Shown here: positions 1 through 6,823 of the stretch, one piece after another | Layout of the letters: every line of letters starts with the position of its first letter | Numbering within the stretch: the stretch's first letter is position 1 | DNA from: Pseudomonadota bacterium | Lineage (GTDB): Bacteria; Pseudomonadota; Alphaproteobacteria; Rhizobiales; Xanthobacteraceae | Length of the DNA stretch: 18,088 nucleotides | Assembly (NCBI GenBank): GCA_023432845.1 | Contig: JAEZEY010000438.1 | Location: forward strand, 1-18,088 | Direction of reading: 5' to 3' | Made by a program: the position numbers and the translations under genes | Notes under the pieces: generated by a model | Databases searched by the model: none | The model's input: only the letters and a program-made list of their open reading frames with translations | What the model was told of the DNA's origin: nothing

Positions 1-562
1 CGCCCGGCTTGGGCTGCGCGATGTCCCTGGAGAAGGCCGCGTTCTCGGCGGTGTTGCGCGAGCGCGTTTCCAGTTCGACGCGCGCGCGCGCCACGCCGAA
101 ATCGTCGAGCAAGGGACCGACAAAATCGGTCTCGGGACGCTTGTTGCCGAACAAGCTTGCATCGCCGCCGGAATAGATGATGCGCGCATTGGGAAAGGCG
201 CGCGCCAGATGCGCCAGCGCGATGACACGGCCGGCATCGCCATTGACGGAAACCAGGCCGGTCTGCCGCGACAACAGCGGCGAGATGGCGCCGCCGAGAA
301 CGACGATCCCGGCCGGCGCGCCGCGCGACATCCCGCCGGCCTGCTCCCAGGGCGGAAAGCGGCGCTCGAGCGCATGGGTCAGATACGGCCCCAGCGGCAA
401 CAGGCCGGCGATGAACAGCAAGACGACGCTGGTCACCACGAGCCGGGTACCACCACGCCGCCAGCCCATCAGCATCAGCGCCAGCCCGCCGAGCCCGATG
501 AGCAGGATCACGTTCGACGGCTGCAGCAGAACCGTGACGGTTTTTGACAGAATGAAGAACAT
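1..562 (-). CDS. YdcF/DUF218 family membrane protein, partial (3' end outside window)
   Basis: I translated this by hand because the frame has no stop in the window; 187 codons are present. The N-terminus has two hydrophobic segments (about residues 16-33 and 41-60). A DUF218 (ElyC/SanA/YdcF) domain follows: VVLGG near residues 87-91, YSGG near 130-133, and ETRSRNTAENA near 165-175, the usual order in this family. E. coli ElyC of this family affects peptidoglycan and lipid-carrier metabolism at low temperature; the exact reaction is not established for most members. The ATG at 562 is chosen because hydrophobic sequence begins at once and nothing family-like lies upstream. It lies 93 bp beyond the RraA-like gene on the same strand and may be the tail of that transcript. 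The C-terminal third of the domain is missing only because of the window edge. Confidence 0.85.
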   Translation of the reverse strand, partial: MFFILSKTVTVLLQPSNVILLIGLGGLALMLMGWRRGGTRLVVTSVVLLFIAGLLPLGPYLTHALERRFPPWEQAGGMSRGAPAGIVVLGGAISPLLSRQTGLVSVNGDAGRVIALAHLARAFPNARIIYSGGDASLFGNKRPETDFVGPLLDDFGVARARVELETRSRNTAENAAFSRDIAQPKPG

Positions 563-655
563 GGCGGCCGGCAGGTACCCTTTCCGGCCATCACCGTATC
601 ATACCGGGCGCGCGCCGCGCCTTGGCGCACATCGTCGCGTCCCCGCGTGTTCTCA

Positions 656-1396
656 CTACCGGGACTTCTTCCAGTCCTCATAGCGCTTCTTGTTCTCATC
701 GTTCGGCGGATAAAGGCCGGGCAGCTTCTCGCCCTTCTCGACCTCCTGCACGAGCCAGCTCTCCATCAGCTCATGCTCGGCGCCTTCATGCGCGACAAAT
801 TCGACTAAATCCCTCGGGATCACCACCGCGCCATCGTCGTCGGCGACGATGATGTCGTCCGGGAAGATCGCCGCACCGCCGCAGCCGATCGGCTCGTTCC
901 AGCCGACGAAGGTCAACTGGTTGACCGAAGCCGGCGCTGCGATGCCCTGGCACCAAACCGGCAGGCCCGTTCCAAGCACACCGTGCTTGTCGCGCATCAC
1001 GCCATCGGTAATCAGCGCCGCGACCTTGCGCTTGACCATGCGCATGCAGAGGATGTCGCCGAAGATGCCGGCGCCGGTGACGCCCATGGCGTCGGCGACG
1101 CAGATGCAGCCTTCCGGCATGGCCTCGATGGCGGACCGCGTCGAGATCGGATTGAGCCAGCTCGCCGGCGTCGCAAGATCCTCGCGCACCGGCACGAAGC
1201 GCAAGGTAAAGGCCGGGCCGACGACGCGCTTGCCGGTGAAGCCGAAGGGCATCGCACCCTTCATCCAGGCGTGGCGGATACCCTTCTTCAGCAGCATCGT
1301 GGTGACGGTGCCCGTTGTAACGGCACGCAAGATGTCGAGAGTTGCGGCACTCACCGTCGCAGTGGCAGGCGACGTCATCGTCATCGGCTTGGTCAT
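656..1396 (-). CDS. RraA family protein / HMG-CHA aldolase-like
   Basis: A 246-aa protein of the RraA / 4-hydroxy-4-methyl-2-oxoglutarate aldolase fold. The core is clear: the stretch from GDIL (113-116) to TDGVMRD (130-136) gives a D114-X20-R135-D136 arrangement. In the aldolase members this places the metal-binding Asp and the pyruvate-binding Arg. The C-terminal tail (KLPGLYPP, then a charged helix) is typical of rhizobial proteins annotated as ribonuclease activity regulator RraA. E. coli RraA inhibits RNase E, but the family also holds class II pyruvate aldolases and oxaloacetate decarboxylases, so the annotation name is not proof of function. It starts 18 bp after the VUT transporter gene and probably shares its transcript. 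ATG codons also occur at residues 5 and 7; no strong ribosome-binding site separates them. The family call is firm, the substrate unknown. Confidence 0.85.
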   Translation of the reverse strand: MTKPMTMTSPATATVSAATLDILRAVTTGTVTTMLLKKGIRHAWMKGAMPFGFTGKRVVGPAFTLRFVPVREDLATPASWLNPISTRSAIEAMPEGCICVADAMGVTGAGIFGDILCMRMVKRKVAALITDGVMRDKHGVLGTGLPVWCQGIAAPASVNQLTFVGWNEPIGCGGAAIFPDDIIVADDDGAVVIPRDLVEFVAHEGAEHELMESWLVQEVEKGEKLPGLYPPNDENKKRYEDWKKSR

Positions 1397-1414
1397 GGAT
1401 GTCTCGCTAGAGTT

Positions 1415-1978
1415 TCAAACGGGGGCAAGGCCAAGGCGCGCGTCACGGCGGCGAAGATAAGCCACCAGCGGGATCGCGAACAGCACCATCCAGCTCTTGC
1501 CGATCACCTGCCCGGCCAGGAATTCCAGCGAGCCGAAGGCCAGCCACAGGAACACGATGGAATCGATCACCAGCCCGACCATGCTGGAGGCGACCACGGC
1601 CGTGACCAGCCGTCGGCGCGCCAGTGGCGTATAGACGGCGAAATCGGCCAGTTCGGAGAGCAGGAAGGCGGCGGTCGAGGCTACGACCAACGCCGGCGGC
1701 GCGATCGCCGCCGAGATCCCGGCCCCGGCGATGATCGCGGCAACGCCGAACTCGACCCCGAGACGGCGCTGCACCAGATCGCGCAGCACCAGCGCCGCGC
1801 CGATCATCAGCACGCCCGACGGTGCCATGAGGTTCGGCGCCACCGGGATCAGGCACGGGCCGTTGGCCGAACACACCGTGCCGACATTCCCGATCATCCA
1901 GTTGGCGGCCGGAATCGTGAGACAGAACAGCACGAGGAAGATCGCGCCTTCGATGTACTTGCGGGTTTCGATGGTCAT
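1415..1978 (-). CDS. VUT family queuosine-precursor transporter (YhhQ-like)
   Basis: The open frame runs back to 2131, but the first 51 residues would lie inside queC and look non-coding. The ATG at 1978 (MTIETRKYIEG) gives a normal 187-aa protein starting 13 bp after queC. It has about five or six hydrophobic segments: roughly residues 9-28, 55-72, 77-120 (a long region, probably two helices), 128-150 and 158-177. Family features include the PSGVLMIGAALVLRD segment and the acidic SELADFAVYT segment. This is the COG1738 vitamin-uptake-like (VUT) group; E. coli YhhQ imports the queuosine precursors preQ0 and preQ1. Placement directly behind queC supports a 7-deazaguanine substrate, although direction of transport cannot be read from sequence. 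It is probably translated from the queC transcript. Confidence 0.85.
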   Translation of the reverse strand: MTIETRKYIEGAIFLVLFCLTIPAANWMIGNVGTVCSANGPCLIPVAPNLMAPSGVLMIGAALVLRDLVQRRLGVEFGVAAIIAGAGISAAIAPPALVVASTAAFLLSELADFAVYTPLARRRLVTAVVASSMVGLVIDSIVFLWLAFGSLEFLAGQVIGKSWMVLFAIPLVAYLRRRDARLGLAPV

Positions 1979-1991
1979 TGCGAGGACGGTT

Positions 1992-2717
1992 TCAATTCGG
2001 ATGATCGGCGAGAAATCTGACGTAGCCCTGCCGGCGCAGGTCGCAGGCCGGGCATGTGCCACAGCCATACCCCCACGCATGGCGGTGCGAGCGGTCGCCC
2101 AAGTAGCAGGTGTGGGTATGTTCGACAACAAGGTCTAGGAATGCCTGCCCGGCGATATCGCGGGCCAGATCACGTGCCATGGCGAAAGTTCCTGCCTTAT
2201 CGACCCACATCAGGGGTGTATGGATGGTGACCTTCCGGTCAAGGCCGAGGCTGAGCGCGACCTGCATCGCCTTGACGGTGTCGTCCCGGCAATCGGGATA
2301 GCCCGAATAGTCAGTCTCGCACATGCCGGCGACGATATGACGGGCGCCACGCCGAAAGGCGAGCGCACCGGCGAAGGTCAGAAAGATCAGGTTGCGTGCC
2401 GGCACGAAGGTGTTGGGCACCCCGCTGTCGGCGAAGGCGATAGCGGTCTCGCGGGTCAGCGCCGTATCGGAGATCGCCGCCAGCGCATCGAGCGTCACCC
2501 TATGGTCCTCGCCCAGCCGCGACTTCCATTCGGGCTTGAGCCCGGCAATCAATTCCCGCAACCGCGGCCGCACCTGAAGCTCGACCGCGTGACGCTGGCC
2601 GTAATCGAAGCCCACGGTTTCTACGCGCGCGAAGCGATCGAGCGCCCAGCCGAGGCATGTGGTGGAATCCTGCCCGCCGGAGAACAGCACGAGCGCGGCG
2701 TCATTGGCGATGGTCAT
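1992..2717 (-). CDS. queC: 7-cyano-7-deazaguanine (preQ0) synthase QueC
   Basis: A 241-aa QueC. It converts 7-carboxy-7-deazaguanine to preQ0 with ATP and ammonia, the last step before the pathway commits to queuosine in tRNA. The PP-loop SGGQDS is at residues 13-18, followed by FDYGQRH, the central PNTFVPARNL and the CETDYSGYPDCR segment. The C-terminal zinc site is C204, C219, C222 and C225. The spacer between the first two cysteines is long and His-containing (RSHRHAWGYG), as I recall for alphaproteobacterial QueC. Other pathway genes (queD, queE, folE) are not in the window. The 13 bp gap to the VUT transporter implies co-transcription. The aldo/keto reductase gene ends 49 bp upstream on the same strand, so the promoter may be shared or in that short gap. 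No preQ1 riboswitch was recognised there. Confidence 0.97.
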   Translation of the reverse strand: MTIANDAALVLFSGGQDSTTCLGWALDRFARVETVGFDYGQRHAVELQVRPRLRELIAGLKPEWKSRLGEDHRVTLDALAAISDTALTRETAIAFADSGVPNTFVPARNLIFLTFAGALAFRRGARHIVAGMCETDYSGYPDCRDDTVKAMQVALSLGLDRKVTIHTPLMWVDKAGTFAMARDLARDIAGQAFLDLVVEHTHTCYLGDRSHRHAWGYGCGTCPACDLRRQGYVRFLADHPN

Positions 2718-2766
2718 GGTCGATATTCATAGCGCCAGCCGCGGCCGGCACACGCCTAATCTTTCG

Positions 2767-3582
2767 TCAATCCCACTCCGGCGACCACGCCAGATTGACG
2801 ATGCGCCTTTGCGCCGCCGACAACGCCGCGATCTCGGTCATTTCGTCCGGCGATAGTGCAAAGTCGAAGATGGCGATGTTCTCTTCCAGTCGCTCGCGCT
2901 TGCTGGTGCGCGGGACAACGGCGATATCCTGCTGAACCAGCCAGCGCAGCGACACCTGCGCCGCGGACTTGCCATGGGCGCGGCCGATGCGCTCGAGTTC
3001 CTCGTTGCCGGACGCCGAGCCGCGCGCGATCGGGCTGTAAGCGACCACCGCCATGCCGTGCCCCTTGGTCGCGGTCACGACCTTGGTCTGGTCGAGGAAG
3101 GGGTGACACTCAATCTGATTGCACACCAGCGGCTCGTCGGTCGCCTTGACCGCTTCGTCCAGCAGCTTGACGGTGAAGTTGGATACGCCGATCTGCTTGA
3201 CGTAACCGACCTGTTTCATCTTCGCCATCGCGCCGAGGGTCTCGGCCAACGGAATGCGATCGTTCGGCCAGTGAATGGTGAGAAGGTCGATTTCATCGAT
3301 ACGCAGCTTGCGCAGACTCTCTTTCACCGAATGCTCGACATCCTGCGGCGCCATGCTGGTATGCGCGACCTTGGTCGTCACAATCACCTCGGAGCGCCTG
3401 CCGGACTTGCGAACGCCCTCGCCCACTTCCGCCTCATTGGCGTATGACTGCGCGGTGTCGATATGACGGTAGCCGAGATGGATCGCCTGCTCGACGAGGC
3501 GCGCGCAATCGCGACCGCGCAATTCCCAAGTGCCAAGTCCGATGATCGGAATTCTGAAGCCTTTGGCTTCGACGGCTTGCAT
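2767..3582 (-). CDS. Aldo/keto reductase
   Basis: A 271-aa NADPH-dependent aldo/keto reductase of the 2,5-diketo-gluconate reductase-like type. The catalytic tetrad is complete: D42 and Y47 in HIDTAQSYANE, K71 in VTTKV, H104 in LTIHWP. Later family landmarks are NQIECHPF, AYSPIARG, and the cofactor-binding VVPRTSKRERLEEN. The frame is open to 3798, but the ATG at 3582 is chosen. It has an excellent Shine-Dalgarno (GGGAGGT, about 6 nt upstream), the fold begins right after it, and the extra 72 residues look non-coding. Its natural substrate cannot be deduced; such enzymes detoxify aldehydes and reduce sugars or keto compounds. It is first of the minus-strand run that includes queC, but this may be only chance neighbourhood. 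Confidence 0.95.
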   Translation of the reverse strand: MQAVEAKGFRIPIIGLGTWELRGRDCARLVEQAIHLGYRHIDTAQSYANEAEVGEGVRKSGRRSEVIVTTKVAHTSMAPQDVEHSVKESLRKLRIDEIDLLTIHWPNDRIPLAETLGAMAKMKQVGYVKQIGVSNFTVKLLDEAVKATDEPLVCNQIECHPFLDQTKVVTATKGHGMAVVAYSPIARGSASGNEELERIGRAHGKSAAQVSLRWLVQQDIAVVPRTSKRERLEENIAIFDFALSPDEMTEIAALSAAQRRIVNLAWSPEWD

Positions 3583-3887
3583 TTGCGACCTCCCTCGCAC
3601 GACCCGCGCGGGTCCGTGGCAGGCTCCTCCTGAAGCGCCGGTTCGGGCCGCGAGAATGCCTTCCCGGAGGTGCCCTGCCAACCGCCCATGGTCGGGCGCG
3701 GGCGATCTGCCGCAGACACTGCTCCGATCCAATTGCGGCCTTTCCCAGCCGAACCTGCCCGTCGCGGCCGGTCCAGGTCTGATGTCATGCCGAGGCACTC
3801 GAAACCGTAAATCCGGAACCGAGCCAGAAATGTCAGCGATATTTCAGGGATTCCGGATCGCCCTGCGGGCGTGCGAAATAACAGAGG
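3583..3887. other. 305 bp intergenic region upstream of the aldo/keto reductase
   Basis: No convincing gene. Open frames here have arginine- and proline-rich, non-family-like translations on both strands. The only clear signal is the purine-rich ribosome-binding site of the aldo/keto reductase at about 3589-3595 (minus strand). The promoter of that gene should lie here, since the next gene on the same strand ends at 3888. I could not pick -35/-10 boxes with confidence and saw no strong terminator hairpin for the HTH gene. Confidence 0.5.
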
Positions 3888-4172
3888 TCAGCGCCGGCCG
3901 CCGAGCGCGGCGAAAGCGGCGTCGGGCGAGCGGTCGATCACCTTGAGCAGCGCCCGGGCCGGCCCGCGCGGATTGCGCTTGCCCTGCTCCCAGTTGCGCA
4001 CGGTCTCGATCGGCACTTCGATCCTTTCGGCAAAAGCCGCCTGGGTCAGCCCGCAGCGCGCCCGCACCTGACGCACGAAAGCCGCCGGGTCGCGATGCTC
4101 GACCGCGATTTCGCTGCCGTCCGGGGCGATCTCGACGATGCGCCCATCCGCCTTCAAGCGTACCCGCATCAT
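3888..4172 (-). CDS. HTH regulator, HigA/NadS antitoxin-like, no toxin partner
   Basis: A 94-aa protein from the ATG at 4172. A longer GTG-started frame to 4253 would overlap the end of the upstream gene and adds a low-complexity leader, so it is less likely. Residues 1-27 form a short beta-rich N-terminus. Residues 30-82 are an XRE/Cro-type helix-turn-helix: CGLTQAAFAERIEVPIETVR followed by NWEQGKRNP, the signature of HigA/NadS/YiaG-like antitoxins and regulators. Such antitoxins usually lie behind a RelE/HigB toxin gene. Here the gene before it on the same strand is a 370-aa exported protein and the DNA after it holds no gene, so it appears orphan. It could be a stand-alone regulator of its neighbours. 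The HTH call is firm; the antitoxin origin is inference. Confidence 0.8.
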   Translation of the reverse strand: MMRVRLKADGRIVEIAPDGSEIAVEHRDPAAFVRQVRARCGLTQAAFAERIEVPIETVRNWEQGKRNPRGPARALLKVIDRSPDAAFAALGGRR

Positions 4173-4231
4173 GGCTTCTGTTCCCAGTGGTTGGTCGTCC
4201 AATGGGCTAGGCGATTCGGCCGAAGCAAAAG

Positions 4232-5344
4232 TTAATGCGCCGGGGCTTGCCACCCCGTCTGCGGCTTCCTGACCACCATCAGCAGGTTCGACTCCCCCGT
4301 GCGCCAGCGGTACCCGATGCCGAAGTCGATCTTGACCGCCTTGCCGAACACCTCGCGGGCGATCTTGGATTGACGGCCTCCCGGGAAGATCTCCAGCGGC
4401 TCGTGATACTTGCCAAAAGGATAGAGGTCCCAGGCGTTCCGGTCGAAGTAGCGCAGCGGAATGCCGCTGTCGTCCTGCACGATCGTGTTGGCCTGCGTCA
4501 GCACGAAAGCGCGAATCTGCGAGAAGTTTTCGGAATGCATCAAATACGATGCGCTCTTGTGGAACGCGTCGGCCGGACCGAGCTTGCCGGCGAACTTCAA
4601 GAAGCCGCCGCGCTTGACACCGCCATTGGCGAGGTCGGTGGTGAAGTAATAAAGCGTGCGTACTCGACCATCCAGACCGGCGAAGCTGATCCTGACGCCC
4701 CGCGCCGAGGTTTTCGCCTTCTTGTCGTCGGGCTTCACCTCACCATCGTCGTCGATCATCACGAGGCTCGCGTCACGGACTTCCATGCCGGAGCGCACCA
4801 GAAATGCGTAGAGGATCGGGATGGTGCCGCGCAGGTTCGAACTGCCGAGATCCTCGCGCATGTCCTTGGTGATGAAGAAGCTGACCGCGAGCAGCGTGCG
4901 CATCGAGTTCTGCAGATTGCCGAGCCCCGGCACTTCGCCGCGCCGCTGCATCTTCATCAGGTCGGGGATGTCGCCGGACGGCTCAAGACCGACCAGCAGA
5001 TAGGTCGAGGCATCGGGATAGAACGCGTTGGCGAACAGGAAGTCCGGCCCGCCGAACATGTAGAGCAGCGTCGGCTGTGGTGACTTGACGTTGTCGCGCG
5101 ACCACGCCCGCACTTTTGTCAGCGTGCTCTTCTCGACAGCGGCGAAAGCCTTGTCCATCGCCTTGGCATGGCTGCGCCAGTGCGCGCTTTTGGTCAGCGC
5201 CTCGAGCGGCGAACCGACCGATGGCGGCATGCCGGCGAGGAAGCGTGCGGTGTCGGCCGGAGTGGCCTCGACGCTGTGCGCCGGCGTGACGACGGGACCG
5301 AACAAGCCGAAGGCGAGCGCGGCGGCAAGAGCGATGCGATTCAT
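4232..5344 (-). CDS. Conserved exported protein of unknown function
   Basis: A 370-aa protein with a clear Sec signal peptide: MNR, a hydrophobic core AALAFGLFGPVV, and a probable cleavage site near residues 22-27. The mature protein is expected in the periplasm. The most striking segment is around residues 93-120, with YMFGGPDFLFANAFYPDAS followed by TYLLVGLEPSG. I have a general memory of similar segments in uncharacterised proteins from several phyla, but I cannot name a domain. Other blocks are SFFITKDMREDL near 155-166, YYFTTDLANGG near 231-241, and PLRYFD near 301-306. No lipobox, TM helix beyond the signal, or catalytic motif was recognised. It is transcribed divergently from a secreted hydrolase-like gene; the HTH gene lies 59 bp downstream. 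The coding call is secure, the function unknown. Confidence 0.85.
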   Translation of the reverse strand: MNRIALAAALAFGLFGPVVTPAHSVEATPADTARFLAGMPPSVGSPLEALTKSAHWRSHAKAMDKAFAAVEKSTLTKVRAWSRDNVKSPQPTLLYMFGGPDFLFANAFYPDASTYLLVGLEPSGDIPDLMKMQRRGEVPGLGNLQNSMRTLLAVSFFITKDMREDLGSSNLRGTIPILYAFLVRSGMEVRDASLVMIDDDGEVKPDDKKAKTSARGVRISFAGLDGRVRTLYYFTTDLANGGVKRGGFLKFAGKLGPADAFHKSASYLMHSENFSQIRAFVLTQANTIVQDDSGIPLRYFDRNAWDLYPFGKYHEPLEIFPGGRQSKIAREVFGKAVKIDFGIGYRWRTGESNLLMVVRKPQTGWQAPAH

Positions 5345-5653
5345 TTAATGACCGGGGCCTTTTCCGCGGCCCGAGCGGCCGCGCGGTTCTGTGCGATGGA
5401 GGGGCATGCTTTCGTCGCGCGAGCGCAAAACATCTCGGCCAGTGCGGAGCAACAGACCGCGCCGCAGTGCGCGACGAACCGGCTGTCGCCCCATTTGGGC
5501 GCGCCAAGAATGCCCCCGCCTTGCTCGATTCGTTAATTCTTTGTTGATCATATTGATATGACCTGAAAGACGGCAATACCCAAGATGGGGACGCTGCCGA
5601 GTTGCTCGTGCCGCAATGTTGTCCCAGGGGTGTTCTACAAAAAGCGCGCCGTG
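5345..5653. promoter_or_regulatory. Divergent intergenic region (309 bp) with AT-rich core and 14 bp dyad
   Basis: This region separates the divergent starts of the unknown exported protein and the hydrolase-like gene. Most of it is GC-rich, but about 5527-5562 is distinctly AT-rich and contains the dyad TCATAT-TG-ATATGA at 5548-5561 (6 bp perfect arms, 2 bp spacer). That is the expected look of promoters plus an operator. I did not find a -35/-10 pair good enough to assign to either gene. No small gene was recognised. Confidence 0.45.
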
Positions 5654-6814
5654 ATGCGGACACAACCGGCAGGCGATACCGGAGACGATCCGACCTTGCG
5701 CCACCACCGTGCAGTCACCGACGCGCGAACGACACGGCGCAGCCGCAGCTTCATACTGCTGGCGCTGACGGCGAGCCTGTTCGCCGGCGACGCGGCCTAT
5801 TCACAGACCGCGCATGATGTATTCGCCGCGCGCTGGCCGGCCAATGATGTGACGGGCACCGTCGGCGTCAGGACCGTCCCCCTGCCCGCGCCGCGCCCGC
5901 AATCGCGCATGGAGCGCCAGACGGCGATCGCGCCGCCGGCGCAATACCTGACGCGTACCGCGCCGCGCACTGCGCTCGTCAAGTTCGCCTCCGCACCCTT
6001 CCCCTACAACGGCACCGTGCCGACGACGGGCGAGCCGTTCCTCAATGTCACCGAGAATGGCCGCAAGGGCCACCGCACATCACGCGGCGGCGTGCTGTGG
6101 GAAAGTACAACCTTCGGCGACAACCGCGTGCTGCTCCACATTCCGCGCGGCTTCGACGTCACACGGCCCGCTGTAATGGTGGTGTTCTTCCACGGCCACG
6201 GCGCCGAACTTACGCGCGACGTGCTCAATCGCCAGAACGTGCCGGAGCAGATCACCGCCTCGGGCATGAACGCCGTGCTGGTTGCGCCGCAATTCGCCGT
6301 CGATGCCGCCGACTCCAGCGCCGGCCGCTTCTGGGAGCCCGGTGGCTTCAAGCGCTTCGTCAAAGAGGCAGGTGTCAAGCTCGCCGCGCTCGACAACAAA
6401 CCGGCCGCCGCCCTACGCTTCGGCAGTCTGCCCGTGATCATCGTCGCCTATAGCGGCGGCTATGTGCCTGCGGCTTATGCCATTCGCAGGGGCGGACTCG
6501 GCAAGAAGCTCAAGGGCCTCGTTCTGATGGACGGGCTCTATGGCGAGATGGACGACTTCGTCCACTTCATCAGGAATGCGAAGTCGTCGTTCTTCATCTC
6601 GTCCTACACCTCGTCGACGCGGCGGCAGAACATGGCGCTGGCCGAACGGCTGAAGGCGCAGCAGATCGCCTACGACACCTCTATCCGCAAGAACCTGTGG
6701 CGGCGCGGCGGCGTCGCGCTCGTCGAAACCGACTCCACCGTGCGCCACCGCGACTTCGTCACCGAAGCCTGGACCGGCAACCCGATCGCCGACATTCTCG
6801 ACAAGCTGGATTGA
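5654..6814 (+). CDS. Exported alpha/beta-hydrolase-like protein
   Basis: A 386-aa protein from the ATG at 5654 (an in-frame start at 5585 adds 23 unlikely residues; a GTG at 5651 is also possible). After a charged leader with TTRRSR, a hydrophobic stretch (about residues 33-44) and an AYSQ segment look like a signal sequence, so export is likely. A proline-rich linker follows to about 100. The C-terminal part looks like an alpha/beta hydrolase: FFHGHGAE (178-185) as oxyanion-hole strand-turn, VAYSGGY (264-270) as nucleophile elbow with S267 and alanine replacing the first glycine of G-x-S-x-G, LMDG (291-294) offering D293, and VRHRDF (363-368) offering H365. Esterase or peptidase activity is inferred only. 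It ends 9 bp from the convergent acyl-CoA dehydrogenase gene. No closer family was recognised. Confidence 0.8.
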   Translation: MRTQPAGDTGDDPTLRHHRAVTDARTTRRSRSFILLALTASLFAGDAAYSQTAHDVFAARWPANDVTGTVGVRTVPLPAPRPQSRMERQTAIAPPAQYLTRTAPRTALVKFASAPFPYNGTVPTTGEPFLNVTENGRKGHRTSRGGVLWESTTFGDNRVLLHIPRGFDVTRPAVMVVFFHGHGAELTRDVLNRQNVPEQITASGMNAVLVAPQFAVDAADSSAGRFWEPGGFKRFVKEAGVKLAALDNKPAAALRFGSLPVIIVAYSGGYVPAAYAIRRGGLGKKLKGLVLMDGLYGEMDDFVHFIRNAKSSFFISSYTSSTRRQNMALAERLKAQQIAYDTSIRKNLWRRGGVALVETDSTVRHRDFVTEAWTGNPIADILDKLD

Positions 6815-6823
6815 GCCGCCGCT

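Noticed and set aside
177..683. Plus-strand open frames opposite the left-edge gene
   Set aside because: The minus strand encodes a clear DUF218 protein; the plus frames have Arg/Pro-rich translations typical of antisense GC-rich DNA.
983..2020. 345-aa plus-strand open frame opposite the RraA-like and VUT genes
   Set aside because: Its translation is rich in Arg, His, Gln and Asp with no domain; it is the antisense shadow of two recognised genes in GC-rich DNA.
2718..2766. preQ1 riboswitch before queC
   Set aside because: The 49 bp gap shows no recognisable preQ1 aptamer pseudoknot features and is GC-rich without the expected A-rich tail.
3583..4253. Toxin gene paired with the HTH protein
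   Set aside because: No RelE/HigB/ParE-like translation was found in any frame on either side.
4235..5083. 282-aa plus-strand open frame opposite the unknown exported protein
   Set aside because: Low-complexity charged translation without family features. The minus-strand frame has a signal peptide and family-like blocks.
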